In this document: positions 13,296-24,623 of the stretch, one piece after another | Layout of the letters: each line of letters starts with the position of its first letter | How positions within the stretch are numbered: the stretch's first letter is position 1 | Assembly: GCF_005239225.2 (NCBI RefSeq) | Contig: NC_133300.1 | Span: forward strand, 18,527,584-18,591,583 | From: Populus alba | Taxonomy: Eukaryota; Streptophyta; Magnoliopsida; Malpighiales; Salicaceae | DNA length: 64,000 nt | Direction: 5' to 3' | Notes under the pieces: model-generated | Databases searched by the model: none | The model's input: the letters and a program-made list of their open reading frames with translations, nothing else | Told to the model about the DNA's origin: nothing | Translations under genes and position numbers: made by a program

Positions 13296-13766
13296 TCATG
13301 AATTTTATCGAGTTAACTTGGATTGATATGAATAAACTTAATATATCATCGTCTCAATGTTTTTAAGAAAAACAAGTGCGAATATTTTTTTTCAAAGTCA
13401 AACCTTTTTTTAACAATCATCTAGGTTACATTTAAACCTGCATGTCTTGATTTTTTGGTGTCATTTTTTATTTTTTGATTTTTTTTCTTGAAACATACTA
13501 AGTCAACTAGATCATACCTGGATAACTTTCTTATAATTTAATTGAAAATTTAAACTTGAAAAGAATTCGAGTTGAGAATTTCAAATTTAACTTGTAAAAC
13601 CTTATTTAATAAAAATATTTCATATTTTAAAAAAAAATATTATTTCAACTCTCAAATATAGTACGAAAAATAAAGTAGTTACATTACCAAAAGATAATCG
13701 TAAAAGGTTTAAAAATGCGGGTGAATCGTTTAAAAATTGACCAAGGAGAAACTTGACCACTTGGAG

Positions 13767-13824
<58 letters not shown>

Positions 13825-14173
13825 AACAACTAGGTAATTACTAAATAATATTAACATAATCAATCAAAGAAATGAATATCAGCTTTTGCTGGGAAACGAA
13901 AATATTTAAGTCTGGTTGAATTCTATGATCCAATATTCAAGGTATGAAACAATTACATTGCATATGTTTCAAAAAATAAAAAATAAAAAAATCACATAAC
14001 ATTACAAATCTAGGATGCTTTGTGCATAGCATCTTTATTCGAAGACTATCTTACAAAGTAAAAAATTACATCTTCCAAATTTTATTTGCATCTAATAATT
14101 TAATTTTCAATAATAAAACAACAAATGAATAGTCAAATTATTTATGAATCATGTCCATTTTTGAGCAGTAGCT
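13020..14173. other. Patatin unit 1, downstream region, no gene
   Basis: This is AT-rich sequence that aligns in pieces with 25222-25840 and then 28570-28915 downstream of patatin copy 2; the break in copy 2 is the LTR remnant at 25891-28566. It contains two long (TA)n microsatellites at about 13244-13291 and 13771-13821. The last 350 bp are probably 3' UTR of patatin copy 1. Confidence 0.6.
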
Positions 14174-15542
14174 TTAATTTCCAACAGCTGACTTAGCCTC
14201 ACGAAGATGCTTCTCCCTCGAGAGTAATTTAGCCAACCTACACCAACAAAACAAAAACTTAATAAATAAATAAAAGAATAAAAGAATAATCAATGTTGTA
14301 ACCCATTTTTGGGTCCCCATGAAAAATAAAATAAATAGCTAAAAGAGGTTAGAAAAATAACAGGAGGCAGAAACGCTCGGAAAATAGTCAGAAAATTGGT
14401 CAAGGAATTTAAAAATACAAGGATTGAATTTTTGACAGTATATTCTTGAAGGATGAAAGCCCTATTGAGAAGAAAATTTGAATTTTAGGGAGAAAAGCCC
14501 AAATTTGGATTTTTATGGGCTTAATTGGATTTTTATGGACTTAATTGGATTTTTATTTGAATTTATAGAAGATTTGATTCCAAGAAAAATTGATTTTTAA
14601 GTCAATTTGGGCTTTAATTTGGAGAAATTTAAGTTCTGGGGCCAAAATATATTTTTTAGGAATTTATTGGGTCAAATCAGGGGCTCAATTGCATAAAAAT
14701 TGAAGTTTAAGGGCCAATTAGGGACTTAATTGTGAAAATCCGAAACCAGGGACCAAATTGGAAGAGGCGCGTAAATGGAGGGGCTGCTAATTTTTGTTTC
14801 AGGGGCTTAATTGAAGAGATTGGAAGTTTATTGATCAATTAGGGGCTCAATTGCATAAATCAGAGGCCAAGGATCAAAGTGAAAAAGGCGGCCAACAAGA
14901 GGGACGGGGACCGAATTTTGAGGACCGATTTGAAGTTTAGCCGTTTAAATGAAACGGCGCGTTTTTTACCCAAAACGACGCCGTTTCATATATATATATA
15001 TATAAAAAAAAAAGGAAGATCAGAACGGTGTCGTTTTGAACGACACTGTTCATCTTCCTCCTCCCCCGTTTCAACAGAACAGAAACGAAAGAAAAAAAAG
15101 GAAAAATTTCAAAACTTCCCGCCTCTCTCTCCTCGTCCCCACCACCACCACCGAAAGCAAGAATGGCCGACCAGCCGTTGCGTGATTGAAGGCGCACTAA
15201 CGAAGGCACGCCGTTTCCTTTTTGCTTATAAATAGAGAGAGGCCGAGAGGAGAGGAAAGAGACCGAAGAGAGAGACGAGGCCGAAGAGAGAGATAGAACC
15301 AGCGAGATAGAGGGGAAGAGAAAAGAATAAAACGAAAAAAAGAGAGAAAGAGAGGAACCCCGAAACAAAAACAAAAAAAACGAAGAGAGAGAGGAAGAGA
15401 GAGAAACCCTGTAACAGAGGAGAGAGAAGCCGCCGTCCGTGAAGCGAGGACACTGCCACCACCACCGCAGCTCCGCCAGTACCAGGTACGCCTCCTCTCC
15501 TCCCCCTGCATTTTTTTTTCTGTTAATATATATATATGTTTT

Positions 15543-15579
15543 GCCTCCTGCATGCAGAATCGTTCTGCATGCAGGAGGC
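15543..15579. repeat. Perfect 17-bp-stem hairpin in solo LTR 2
   Basis: GCCTCCTGCATGCAGAA (15543-15559) is followed by the 3-nt loop TCG and by its exact reverse complement (15563-15579). It sits about 320 bp downstream of the LTR TATA-like box, in the presumed transcribed leader. Confidence 0.95.
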
Positions 15580-15735
15580 GGGGGGGGGGGAAATAATTTC
15601 CCTCCCCCCCGTGCTTTTTTTTTTTTTTTTCTGGGCCAGATTGTGTCTGGCCCAGAGTTATGTGGACGGGCCAGAGGGATCAGGCCCAGTCCGGCGGTCT
15701 GGGCCGGATCCGGCCCAGACCAAGGTTAATTAGTT

Positions 15736-15938
15736 CCTGGGCCGAGGTCGGCCCAGTTACCTTTCCTGGGCCGAGGTCGGCCCAGTTACCTTTCCTGGGC
15801 CGAGGTCGGCCCAGTTACCTTTCCTGGGCCGAGGTCGGCCCAGTTACCTTTCCTGGGCCGAGGTCGGCCCAGTTACCTTTCCTGGGCCGAGGTCGGCCCA
15901 GTTACCTTTCCTGGGCCTAGGTCGGCCCAGTCACTGTG
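15736..15938. repeat. 29-bp GC-rich tandem repeat, 7 copies
   Basis: Units begin at 15736, 15765, 15794, 15823, 15852, 15881 and 15910; the last is diverged (CTAGG for CGAGG, then a different tail). Each unit holds the perfect inverted repeat CTGGGCCGA-GG-TCGGCCCAG. The flanks (15640-15730 and 15940-15980) carry more GGCCCA and TGGGCC words. Because 29 is not divisible by 3, the open frames across it cycle through all three frames, which argues against a protein role. Confidence 0.95.
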
Positions 15939-18605
15939 GGGCTGCGCCCGGCCCAGTCAGTTGGGCCGGCCCAGCCCCTTAATAATTAATATATAATTAT
16001 ATTATATTATTATATTATATATATATGTGTATATGTTATATATATATAAAATATTTGTAAAACAAATCTAAAAAAAATCTGATTTTCGTCGTAGCACCCG
16101 AAATTTTCCAAAGATAATTTTTTTTTTTTGCTTTCAAAAATTTCTAAAATTCAGTATTAAAAATACCTGATTTCGTCAAAAAAAATATTGTTTTTTAAAA
16201 AAAAAATATTTTTCTTGAGTGTTGCATACGGCCAATACTCTAACATGTTTTAAATATTCTTTTCTATAAAACAAATATATTGGAAGCTTCGAAAGTGTGT
16301 TTTCGCATAGATTTCTTAAACACAAATTATTTTCTTGCATTTCTGGATTTTACAATGCGTTTGTAAAATTTCAAAGGGTATTGGCCAATATTCAAAAACT
16401 ATAAAAATCTTATTTTGGGAAAAGGAATTTATTTATTATTTACCGCTAATGTTTGGATAAAGAAATCCTTAAAAGGATGAATATCCAAAATATTATCGGG
16501 AATAATAAATCCCCACACAATTCTTGAAAGAAGCCTTGATTATAATCGAGGACATTTCAAAATTAATTTAATTTTTTTTTTCTTTCTCCACGATTTATGA
16601 GTCACAAACTTTTGAAATACTAAGGGAAAAATGAGCTTTCAAAGCACATGGAATCTCCTTAGATTTCTATCCAAAATCAATTGACGAGCCTAGAAAATAC
16701 CTACACCATAGCAGTTATAGAGCAAACCAAACACCAAACAGCTTACCTTAGGTAGGGCATACTAGGGGTGCTAATACCTTCCCTTTACGCAACCAGTCCC
16801 TTGCCTTAGAATCTCTGAAAGACCAGTTAGGTTCCTAGTGACCAAAATATTAGGTGGCGACTCCAAAGAACCAAATCAGCAAAACAGAACAAAACGAAAG
16901 TCGCCAGTTGAATGTCGCAAAACAAATTTTAAAATAAACAAAACTTTTTTTTTTATTATTATTTTTTGGGGGTGCGACAATCAAGATGAAACAAAGAGTA
17001 TTATTCATTCATTTATACTTTCTGAGAGCCTCTTCATTAGTCATCTTATTGATAGGTGCAAAGACTCCAGTAGCCAAATTCACCCTTGAAACTGGCTTCT
17101 TCAACAATTCCTCGCCCACTTTCACAAGATTCTCCAAGTTCTCTTTCGTGGCAACATCCACAGATGAAAGCGTTCCGGTCAATGTGTCATCCTGCATTGA
17201 TTTTTCACACGTATTATAAGGTTAGATTTCCCCACTTTGCTTCATGAATAAATAATTAATCACCTGAATTAGCATGATAAATAAGCACCTGAATTCGAAG
17301 ATAATTTTCCTCTGAGTTGAGGGCTTGAAAAACAGTGGAAATATGAAAATCAACCATGTCAGCACTAGCTTGTGTGAAAACATCCACTAATGGAGTAGAA
17401 TGATCACTAGTCAACCATCCCAAGAGACCCCATTTAGCTGCTTCTTCTGCATCGTACTTTTCTTCTGATTTTGCTGTACCAGTGCCCAGGGACAGGACTA
17501 GAAATCGGCCATATTCCATTGGGTTCATGCGGTAGGAGTCAGGTCCCTCCTGATTGATTGCTTTTGAAACTTCACTGATGGCAACTAAAGTCTGATCAAA
17601 TTACAAAAGAAACGAATGATATAAGATTCTTTATTCATAGAAGCTCAAGAAGTGTTTGAAGATTGATAAATCATAAACATACTGGATTGTTTGCTGCCAC
17701 ACCACCATCAATAAGATTGAAATCTCTAACTTTGCCCGATGGATCTTTGGTTTCAAAATAATGGGCAGGAAGATAAGTCGGGGCAGCTGAAGTTCCAATG
17801 CAGATATCAGACAAAAGGGCATCCGTTGATGGGTTATTGTTCACATTATAGGTAGAAAAGATAGTTGGCTGGAGGCGCTTGATGTCAAACGTTGGGATCA
17901 CAATATTTGTCAATGTCTGGTGCAGCCATGTATCTACCAACTTTTCCTTGACAATACTATGCAAGAATTTTCCATCATACTTTGGTCCTCTCAGAGTCTT
18001 TACCAGATTTGCAGCCGAGGCAAACGGAGAGCTATTAGCACACAATGGTTAAATTAGTATCTTCATGGATAAAAATAAGTTTTAATGCAATAATTCATCA
18101 TCAGAATTAATTACCACCTGTCTTGATGAAATATTTTAGGGCAGTTCTCAAGGTAGAAATCATTGATGTCTTTAGCAGCAAACAAAGGGCGGTTTTGCTT
18201 ATTCGGTGCAGCTAGCATAGCCGTCACGAGGCCGCCAGTGCTAGTCCCTGAAATCACATCAAAGTAGTCTGCAAGCCTTGCATCTGCACCATCCAGCTTC
18301 TGTAAATTTGAATAGAAATGCTAATCAGTGATACAAACAGGAGATAAAACTATAAGTGTGTCAAAATAAACGAACATCACAGTTCTATATATATACACAT
18401 TGATGCATGTAAAACTCTTTAGTGTTAAACTTACGTCACGCATTCAACTTAATTGTTTTTATTATATATGATCATGCACCCGAAAACAGAAAATCACGCA
18501 AGATCTTGCATGCATTAGTATACTTGCTAAAAGAGCCCGTTTTCTTTTCTACCTGAAGCTCAGACTCTAAAAAGGCAAGGATAGTTCCTGGTATAATGCC
18601 TCTTA

Positions 18606-18822
18606 GAGGGTGTTTGGGAGTGTGGTTGCTGTTGCTTTTCAAAGTGCTTTTCACTTAGAAAAGCATGCCAATAATATTTTTTTATTTTTTAAAAATTATT
18701 TTTTGAGATCAGCACATCAAAATGATTTGAAAACATCAAAAAACATATTACTTCCAAGCTAAAAAAAAAAAAAATTCAAATTTTATGAAAAGCGCTTTTC
18801 AAACGCAATCCCAAACAGCCCC
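18606..18822. mobile_element. Tourist-like MITE (217 bp) in patatin exon 1
   Basis: The 3-bp target repeat TTA flanks it (18603-18605 and 18823-18825). The imperfect terminal repeats are GAGGGTGTTTGGGAGTG and, on the other strand, GGGGCTGTTTGGGATTG. The AT-rich body contains AGCACATCAAAATGATTTG. Ends and TTA target fit the PIF/Harbinger (Tourist) class. The uninterrupted target is visible in patatin copy 2 at about 30658-30666. Confidence 0.9.
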
Positions 18823-18850
18823 TTATTCCACCTCCATCGATGATGCTAAG

Positions 18851-19907
18851 CAGGGGCGGAGCTAGAAATTATTTGTTAGAGGGGGCCATAATTAATATAA
18901 TAAAATATAATATTTATTTTATTTTATTGTACATGAGTCGTAAAAAAACCTGTATAATTTAGTTTTATTCAAATAACTTACTATAAACATATAATGATCT
19001 TTGTATGAGGTAAAAGGTTTGAAGAAATACCAAATTGAGTCAAAGCAATGAAGTTAATTTCATCTTCATAATATATTCATCACTTTAATGTTGGTCTTTA
19101 TATCTATCAAATATAAACATACAAAGTATATAAGAAACATTAGCTAAAACGAAGCATTATTTATGTTTGATAAACTTTGAAATAAAGCAAAAAATAATAA
19201 AGAACTATTCTCACTAATCAACGCGGGTTCTTTGTAAACTGAGGCGCATTGGAGTTGCTCAATCATAACTTTAACATTACACATTGGAGTTGGTTCACTA
19301 GGCTGCGAGTTATCAATATTTTTTTGAAAAAAAATCAAATTCTTCTTATTTTGTTCATGGTTCAACCTAAAATAAAAACATATATAGTGAGAAAAAATTG
19401 ATAATTTTGGTGATTCTGCTAAAAACAAAACATAAAAAAAATCAAAGTATAATCAAAAACAACCAATTAATATATATAATTAATTAAAAAAAACTATAAC
19501 AAGAATTCAAAAAAACAATTGGTAAAATTAGCAGATCTAAGAAAAAATAAAGCAAAAATGGTAGAATTATATAAAAAAAACCTCATCAAATTATTAACAA
19601 ACATCTCAAAACAAAATAAAAATAGATTTTAAATTTAAGTTACCTTGTTTTATTTAATAAAAAATAAATTAATTGATGGCTCTACTTTAATTTTTTCGTT
19701 GAAAAATTTTACTTATGATTTATATTTATATTTTTGTTTTTGACCGACTGCAAAATTTATTGTGCAAAGTAATGAATTTATATTTACATGATTTATATTA
19801 GGGTATGTAAATTAATTTTAAAAATAATCAAATTGAAAAAATCACACTTAATTACAGTAGAAAAACTTACTTTTGTAGAATAAAAAACCTCATCCACACT
19901 TAATTAC

Positions 19908-19956
<49 letters not shown>

Positions 19957-20047
19957 GCAGGGGCGGAAGGTATATATATATATACAGGGGGCGGAATATT
20001 TTAGGGGGGGCCCGGGCCCCTGCTTGCCCCCGCTCCTTCCGCCCCTG
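18851..20047. mobile_element. hAT-like non-autonomous element (1197 bp) in patatin exon 1
   Basis: The ends are CAGGGGCGGAGCTAG and, on the other strand, CAGGGGCGGAAGGAG. The 8-bp target repeat ATGCTAAG lies at 18843-18850 and 20048-20055. Eight-base duplications and CAGGGGCGG ends are typical of plant hAT elements. No transposase is visible. Further internal ends (CAGGGGCGGAAGG at 19958 and CAGGGGGCGGA near 19985), a (TA)n tract (about 19912-19952) and GGGCCCGGGCCCC near 20010 suggest nesting or end duplication. The body is AT-rich; I recognise no gene in it. Confidence 0.9.
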
Positions 20048-20291
20048 ATGCTAAGAACAGTGATCTGGTTTCCACGAGTTGGAGGTTGAATGGGAGATCT
20101 TGGAGTTTGCATGTTAGCCATATTAAAAAACAAATGCTGAAAATGTAATGAGGGAATCAAGGGACCTAGTAAGTGGAAGAGTTGAAGAGGTTTATTGTAA
20201 ACTTTCTGGGAGCTTGATGAGAGATCGCTAGTATACTCAAATGTAGTTTAAGTGTTGTAACCGTGCAATCTGCCAAAGGGGGATGCTGAGG

Positions 20292-20299
20292 TATTTATA
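20292..20299 (-). promoter_or_regulatory. TATA box of patatin copy 1
   Basis: TATAAATA on the minus strand, about 170 bp upstream of the ATG at 20121. The same box stands at nearly the same distance before copies 2, 3 and 4. The core promoter has survived although the gene has not. Confidence 0.75.
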
Positions 20300-22500
20300 G
20301 ACTTCTAACCCTTCATGGTGTTTGGAATTTTCAACAAATTCCCAAGACTTTACTCGCCCAAATTTGACCATTGTGTAGTTTCCTGGATGGGCCGGGAACA
20401 ATTTTGAATGGATCCTACTTCTCTGTACTTATCACAAACAGTTCTTAGCTGACACGGTTCAAGGTGGACCACTTGCAAATTGGGTCCAAGGGTACAATTG
20501 AACATTCCAAATTCTCAAATCAAAGAAAGCAGACACTAAAATTAGAATGGTAGGTATTTTGCTAGCACAAAGTTAAATAAGTTAGTTGATGAAGATCATT
20601 AGTGCAACTATTATAGAAGAAACAACTCCTGTTAGCATCAAAATGGGATTTTGCAAATGTTATAACCTAAGGCACCGACGAATTCATGTAAGAAAAAGCA
20701 GTTAGGCAAACTTTATGATTTTCCAAAGGAACTTCTTTACTTTGTCGAGGTTTACTATATCATTGAAATCACCTTTAAGGATAGGACCTCAGCTTTTTAA
20801 TAGCTTTGAGGGTGAATGAACCTAAAGAACAATGGACCAAGCTTCGTGATACGTGTCTTAGCCGATGACCGATCAAACAAAACCATGAATATAATATTGC
20901 ATTCAAGGAAAATTAATTGCCTCTTGGAATTCAAGAACTCAATAGCTTCTTGAATTTGAAATTTATAAACACACATTACATTATAGTTAACTTTTATTAA
21001 TTAGAATCAGGATAGTAATATTTAAATTCATGATGACTTGATTAACAAGTTTATAATACCATGATAAAAAATATTGCTTGAACTAGCAAACTAATTTTGA
21101 ATTTTTATCTTTTTGGCAAGACATAATTAATTTTTTAATATTAGTTTTTCTATTGTATGAGGCCGTTGCCTTTTACGAATTGAAAATCATATATTTTGAA
21201 GTCGGACATTTGATTCATTATTTAGGGCTTGAATCAAAGCATATGATTTCAATGTGCTTGATTAACAAGAAAGTGCATCAATCTAATAAAGAAAAAATTG
21301 CAATGCAATGGGATTTCTAACAATCATGCCACCATGTTGCATCACCTAATCATTCTAAACTACAATTCACGTGTAGTCTCAACTGCAAGTCTTGCAACAT
21401 ATATTATTCTTTCTAGCTAAATAGCATTTGTTTTTCATAATTTGTATATTTTGATAACAAGATATACTTACAATTAAAATTATTGAATATTTAAAATAAT
21501 TTTTGAGAATTTTCTGGTTTACTTCTAATATTTAAATACCAGTTTATCTATATTAATTATCATTTGAATTTCCAGTTCAATTCCTTGTCAAGGAATAATT
21601 ATACCTGAATATTCAGTACCTGGCTGTTTGTTTCATCACCACATATCACACAAGCATGAAGTTTCCATGCATGGGAATTGTTTGTTAATTTTTTCAAGAC
21701 AAAAGGACACGCGATGGTCAAAATATTGTTCCCAGCAGCCTCACAGAAGGATAGGGTTTGAGGTCTCAAAGAAGAAGACGCTAACTTACGGTATCAAAGA
21801 CCGTAGAGAATCAAATCGAAGACTGCTTTGTTGGAAATTAAATCTAAACTGCTTTTCTAGGATAGAAACAGAAATACTTTCGAAATCTTTAAGTATTATA
21901 TTAATTGCAATATTCCTTGGTGTATTCTTTTTCCCTTCAGCACATTTTTGGCTAATTTCTTAGCATCATGATACAATTTGTGCTATGAGGTTTCGTGTTG
22001 CCCAGTACTCCTCAATAGTATTTGCTAAGAACATTCAAAACTTTTGGATTCGGAAATCAGACAGCATAGTCTTTAATTTTCCTTTACATGACCACGTCAC
22101 GTTAATATTAATAAAATTTCATGCATATCGTGAACTTCCTTGACACCGCATCCCGAGGAGAAAATTGCACAATTAATGTCGAAGCCAAAATTAATACTTG
22201 AGAAATTTTGACTAGGGATCTCCAGGATTATATAAATTTGACATGCATGTACGTTGTTAAAGATTTTAATATAAAATTATTATGAAAATCACATTTAATA
22301 AGTTAAAATTTTAAATAAAATTCCTGTGGTTTACATGATCATGTCACGTTAATACTAATAAAATTTCATGCATATCATAAACTTCCTTAACACCGCATCG
22401 CGAGGAGAAATTTGCACCATATCATGCACAATTGTTTTTAACTTTTTTACTATTTATTGTTTTTTAATTTAAAAATGATTCCATATATGAGTTAATGCAG
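20300..22500. other. Upstream region of patatin unit 1
   Basis: This aligns with the sequence upstream of copy 2 (30934 onward), with small rearrangements, and partly with that of copies 3 and 4. It includes the conserved open stretch at 21628-21963. Apart from promoter-proximal sequence I see no defined gene. Confidence 0.6.
21628..21963 (+). other. Conserved open stretch of unknown nature (copy A)
   Basis: A 111-codon open frame on the strand opposite to the patatins, about 1.5 kb upstream of copy 1. Versions with the same central block (residues around KDTRWSK and QPHRRIGFEVSK) recur at 33388-33720 and 50937-51359. I do not recognise the protein. It has no domain, signal peptide or membrane segment I can name. 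It may be only a slowly changing part of the duplicated upstream block, a former gene fragment or a regulatory region, so I do not call it a gene. Confidence 0.3.
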
Positions 22501-22737
22501 CGATCTGATTGCATAATTTTATTCATTTGAAGAACTATAATGAATTGTTACATGATTATGAAGTAATAATGTAGAGGACTATAAGGACCGAAAAAAACTT
22601 ACAAACAAAAATTGTACCCAAAGATAAGACTTTTGAACATCAATGGTACTAAACTCAAACTTTGTGAAATGCCACATTATACTAAAACTAAAATACATGA
22701 GGTGCACGGTTCATTGCATATGAATATTCAACTATGC

Positions 22738-22740
<3 letters not shown>

Positions 22741-22808
<68 letters not shown>
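22741..22808. repeat. Compound (TC)n(TA)n microsatellite
   Basis: About 15 TC units are followed by about 19 TA units and then GTTTGTGCGCGCG. Open frames here are simple dipeptide repeats and not genes. Confidence 0.95.
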
Positions 22809-22812
<4 letters not shown>

Positions 22813-22889
22813 TGTGCGCGCGTACAGTGCGTGTTAATTTTCTAACTTTTGTTTTTCCCTCTTCAATCATGCCTTTTCTCGCATGCCAC

Positions 22890-24623
22890 TCGCTGGGCGT
22901 CCGTTAACGATTTTTTGTTTCTTTGCTCGATTAATTCGTTAAGAGTCACCACCTAATATTTTAATTGAGGGTTATTAGAAAATTCGAATGTACTGGTCTT
23001 GTCAAAGATTCACGGGTAAGGGACTGGTCGCGGCTAAGAAAGGTATAAGCACCCCTAGCGCACTCTACCTAAGATAAGCTGCTTCGTGACTTTGATGTGT
23101 TAAAGAAGTTTTAAAAATTTTATTCTTTCATCAAATATTTGAAATACAACTTACGTATAAGTTCGTAATCCTTTATCGTGAGCAAATCAAAATATTAAAT
23201 TATTCTTTTAGCTTTGTGATTTTATCATAAAATAAATAAATAAAACATCCATAAAACAAATACAAACACACACATTTAATTTTACTCTATTTTTTCTTTT
23301 TTTCTTTCTTTTCTTCTACATACACTCTATTAATTATAAAAATTCAAAAACTAAACCAAAATTATATTAAACAATTTAAAAAATACAAAAAAGCTCATAA
23401 AAAATCCTAGAATTGCCCGGAACAGTTCTTTGAATGCCTCAGGGACAACAGGAACAGTGGCGGCGTGACTTCTCCATGCGCTGCCGCGAGAAACGTTGGA
23501 AAATAGGTGGGTCGGGCTCAGCTTCTTCTCCTTTTCCCTTCCCTGCCGATGGTGACACCCAACGTCATTTGCAAAAGAAGAAAAAAAACACAGATAATCA
23601 ATTTTATTTTGTTATTTTTTAGATCGATTTAAAACCTTATGTTCTCTTTTCCTCCTGGTTCGTTTTTTCCTTCTGTCGATGGCAGATTTAGCGGCGGCGG
23701 TCTTTTGTGGCCGCTACTAGGTTGTTGTTGACGGGCGGATCTGTAGTGTGTAGAGGGGGATTATGAATCTGTGGCCATGTGTGGGCGGCGCTGTTGTGAA
23801 TGACGGTGTGGACGGCGTTGATGACTCTATAGGCATGCTGCTGGATGGTCTTCACTCCCGCGGGTGGTAGTGGTCTGTGATGGCTGTGGGTCGGCTGAGA
23901 AAAGAGAGCTCGTAGGGGGTTAAACCAAGGGTTGAATGATGTGGCAGCCAGCCATAGAGGCGGAGAAACGCTTAGGGAAGAGTTGGTTCAAGTGGCTGGT
24001 CTGAGAGAGAAGGAGCAAATCGGGGGAATAGGAGAGGCGATGTGAAGTGGGGTGCTGATTTAGGGGGTTATGTGGGTATGGTTGGTTGGCTAAGGGAGAA
24101 TGAAAAAAATCGCCAGGGAGGGGGCTGGCGAGAAAAAAGGAAACAGTGATGGAGGGGGGTAGCGGCTTGGAGAAGATGAGGGGAAAGGGAGGGGGGCGCT
24201 GCTCCTTTGAAAGAGATGGGTTTAGGGTTAGGTTTTTTTTTTTTTTGTATTTTTCTAATGTTTCAAAATTGCCCCTGGTGTGTTGTGTAGACCAGTATTT
24301 ATAGGTAAAAAATATTGTTAGGTTTTCAAACTTGGTCCCTCAACTTTTTTTTTTTTTTTTTGCAAATTTGATTTTTTTCTTATTTTTTTGGATTTTTCTT
24401 ATCAACATCGACTCGAATGAGGAAAATCGGTGATTTTAAAAATAACGTGTTAAAAGTCGAACGCGTTCCAAAGATCTTTGAAAATTTAAATTTTTCTGAG
24501 ATAATGCTAAAAATGAGGCAAATGTATTAAAAACGTATTTTTTGGATTTTTGTTTGTTTTTCGTTATTTTTGGATTTTTCAAAAAATTTATCAAAAAAAT
24601 GGATCAAAAATTGGGTAACAACA
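22890..24623 (-). mobile_element. LTR-like sequence, minus orientation
   Basis: Read on the minus strand this begins TGTTGTTACCCAATTTTTG (24623), has a TATA-like TATAAATACTGG near 24297, a GC-rich leader (24230-23430), and ends with words such as GGTAGAGTGCG and ATTAGGTGGTGACTC near 22940. The order parallels the solo LTRs (TGTTGTAACCC start, TATA, leader, AATACTAGGTGGCGACTC near the end), so it is a related family. I could not fix the left end or a target duplication. Confidence 0.6.

Larger units (their letters stand above)
14294..16979 (+). mobile_element. Solo LTR 2 (2686 bp), TSD ATCAA, in last intron of patatin copy 1
   Basis: The element starts TGTTGTAACCC, ends GGGTGCGACA and is flanked by ATCAA (14289-14293 and 16980-16984). 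The empty site is preserved in patatin copy 2 as AGAATAATCAAGATGAAACA (29021-29040), which proves the insertion and its ends. Inside, in order, are U3-like AT-rich repeats, AACGGCGCG and CGACGCCGTTT words, a TATA-like TATAAATAG near 15226, a purine-rich leader with GAGAGA runs, a 17-bp-stem hairpin (15543-15579), a GC-rich TGGGCC repeat array (15736-15938), and an AT-rich tail with the shared GTGACCAAAATATTAGGTGG near 16838. No protein domain, primer site or second LTR was seen. It lies wholly inside an intron, so by itself it need not destroy the gene. Confidence 0.93.
14174..20121 (-). pseudogene. Patatin-like acyl hydrolase, copy 1, disrupted by transposons
   Basis: Exons on the minus strand, read from GT-AG sites, are 20121-18553 (interrupted), 18299-18118, 18031-17683, 17591-17289, 17191-17019 and 14237-14174. 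Exons 2-6 are open and have the same lengths as in the intact copies (182, 349, 303, 173 and 64 nt), with the GTSTGG nucleophile motif and DGG dyad motif present. Exon 1 should be 141 nt but spans 1569 bp. Removing a Tourist-like MITE with its 3-bp duplication (220 bp), a hAT-like element with its 8-bp duplication (1205 bp) and an extra ATG triplet gives exactly 141. Both insertions fall in codons of the SIDGGGIRG oxyanion loop, so no active enzyme can be made. The last intron carries a 2.7-kb solo LTR. The decay looks recent because the other exons remain open. Confidence 0.93.

Noticed and set aside
14937..15553. Several overlapping serine/leucine- or arginine-rich open frames
   Set aside because: They arise from GAGAGA purine tracts in the leader of a solo LTR; frames are open on both strands and there is no homology.
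15660..15920. Repetitive proline/glycine-rich open frame across the TGGGCC array
   Set aside because: The 29-bp unit rotates through all three frames, so the peptide repeat is forced by the DNA repeat and lies in a solo LTR.
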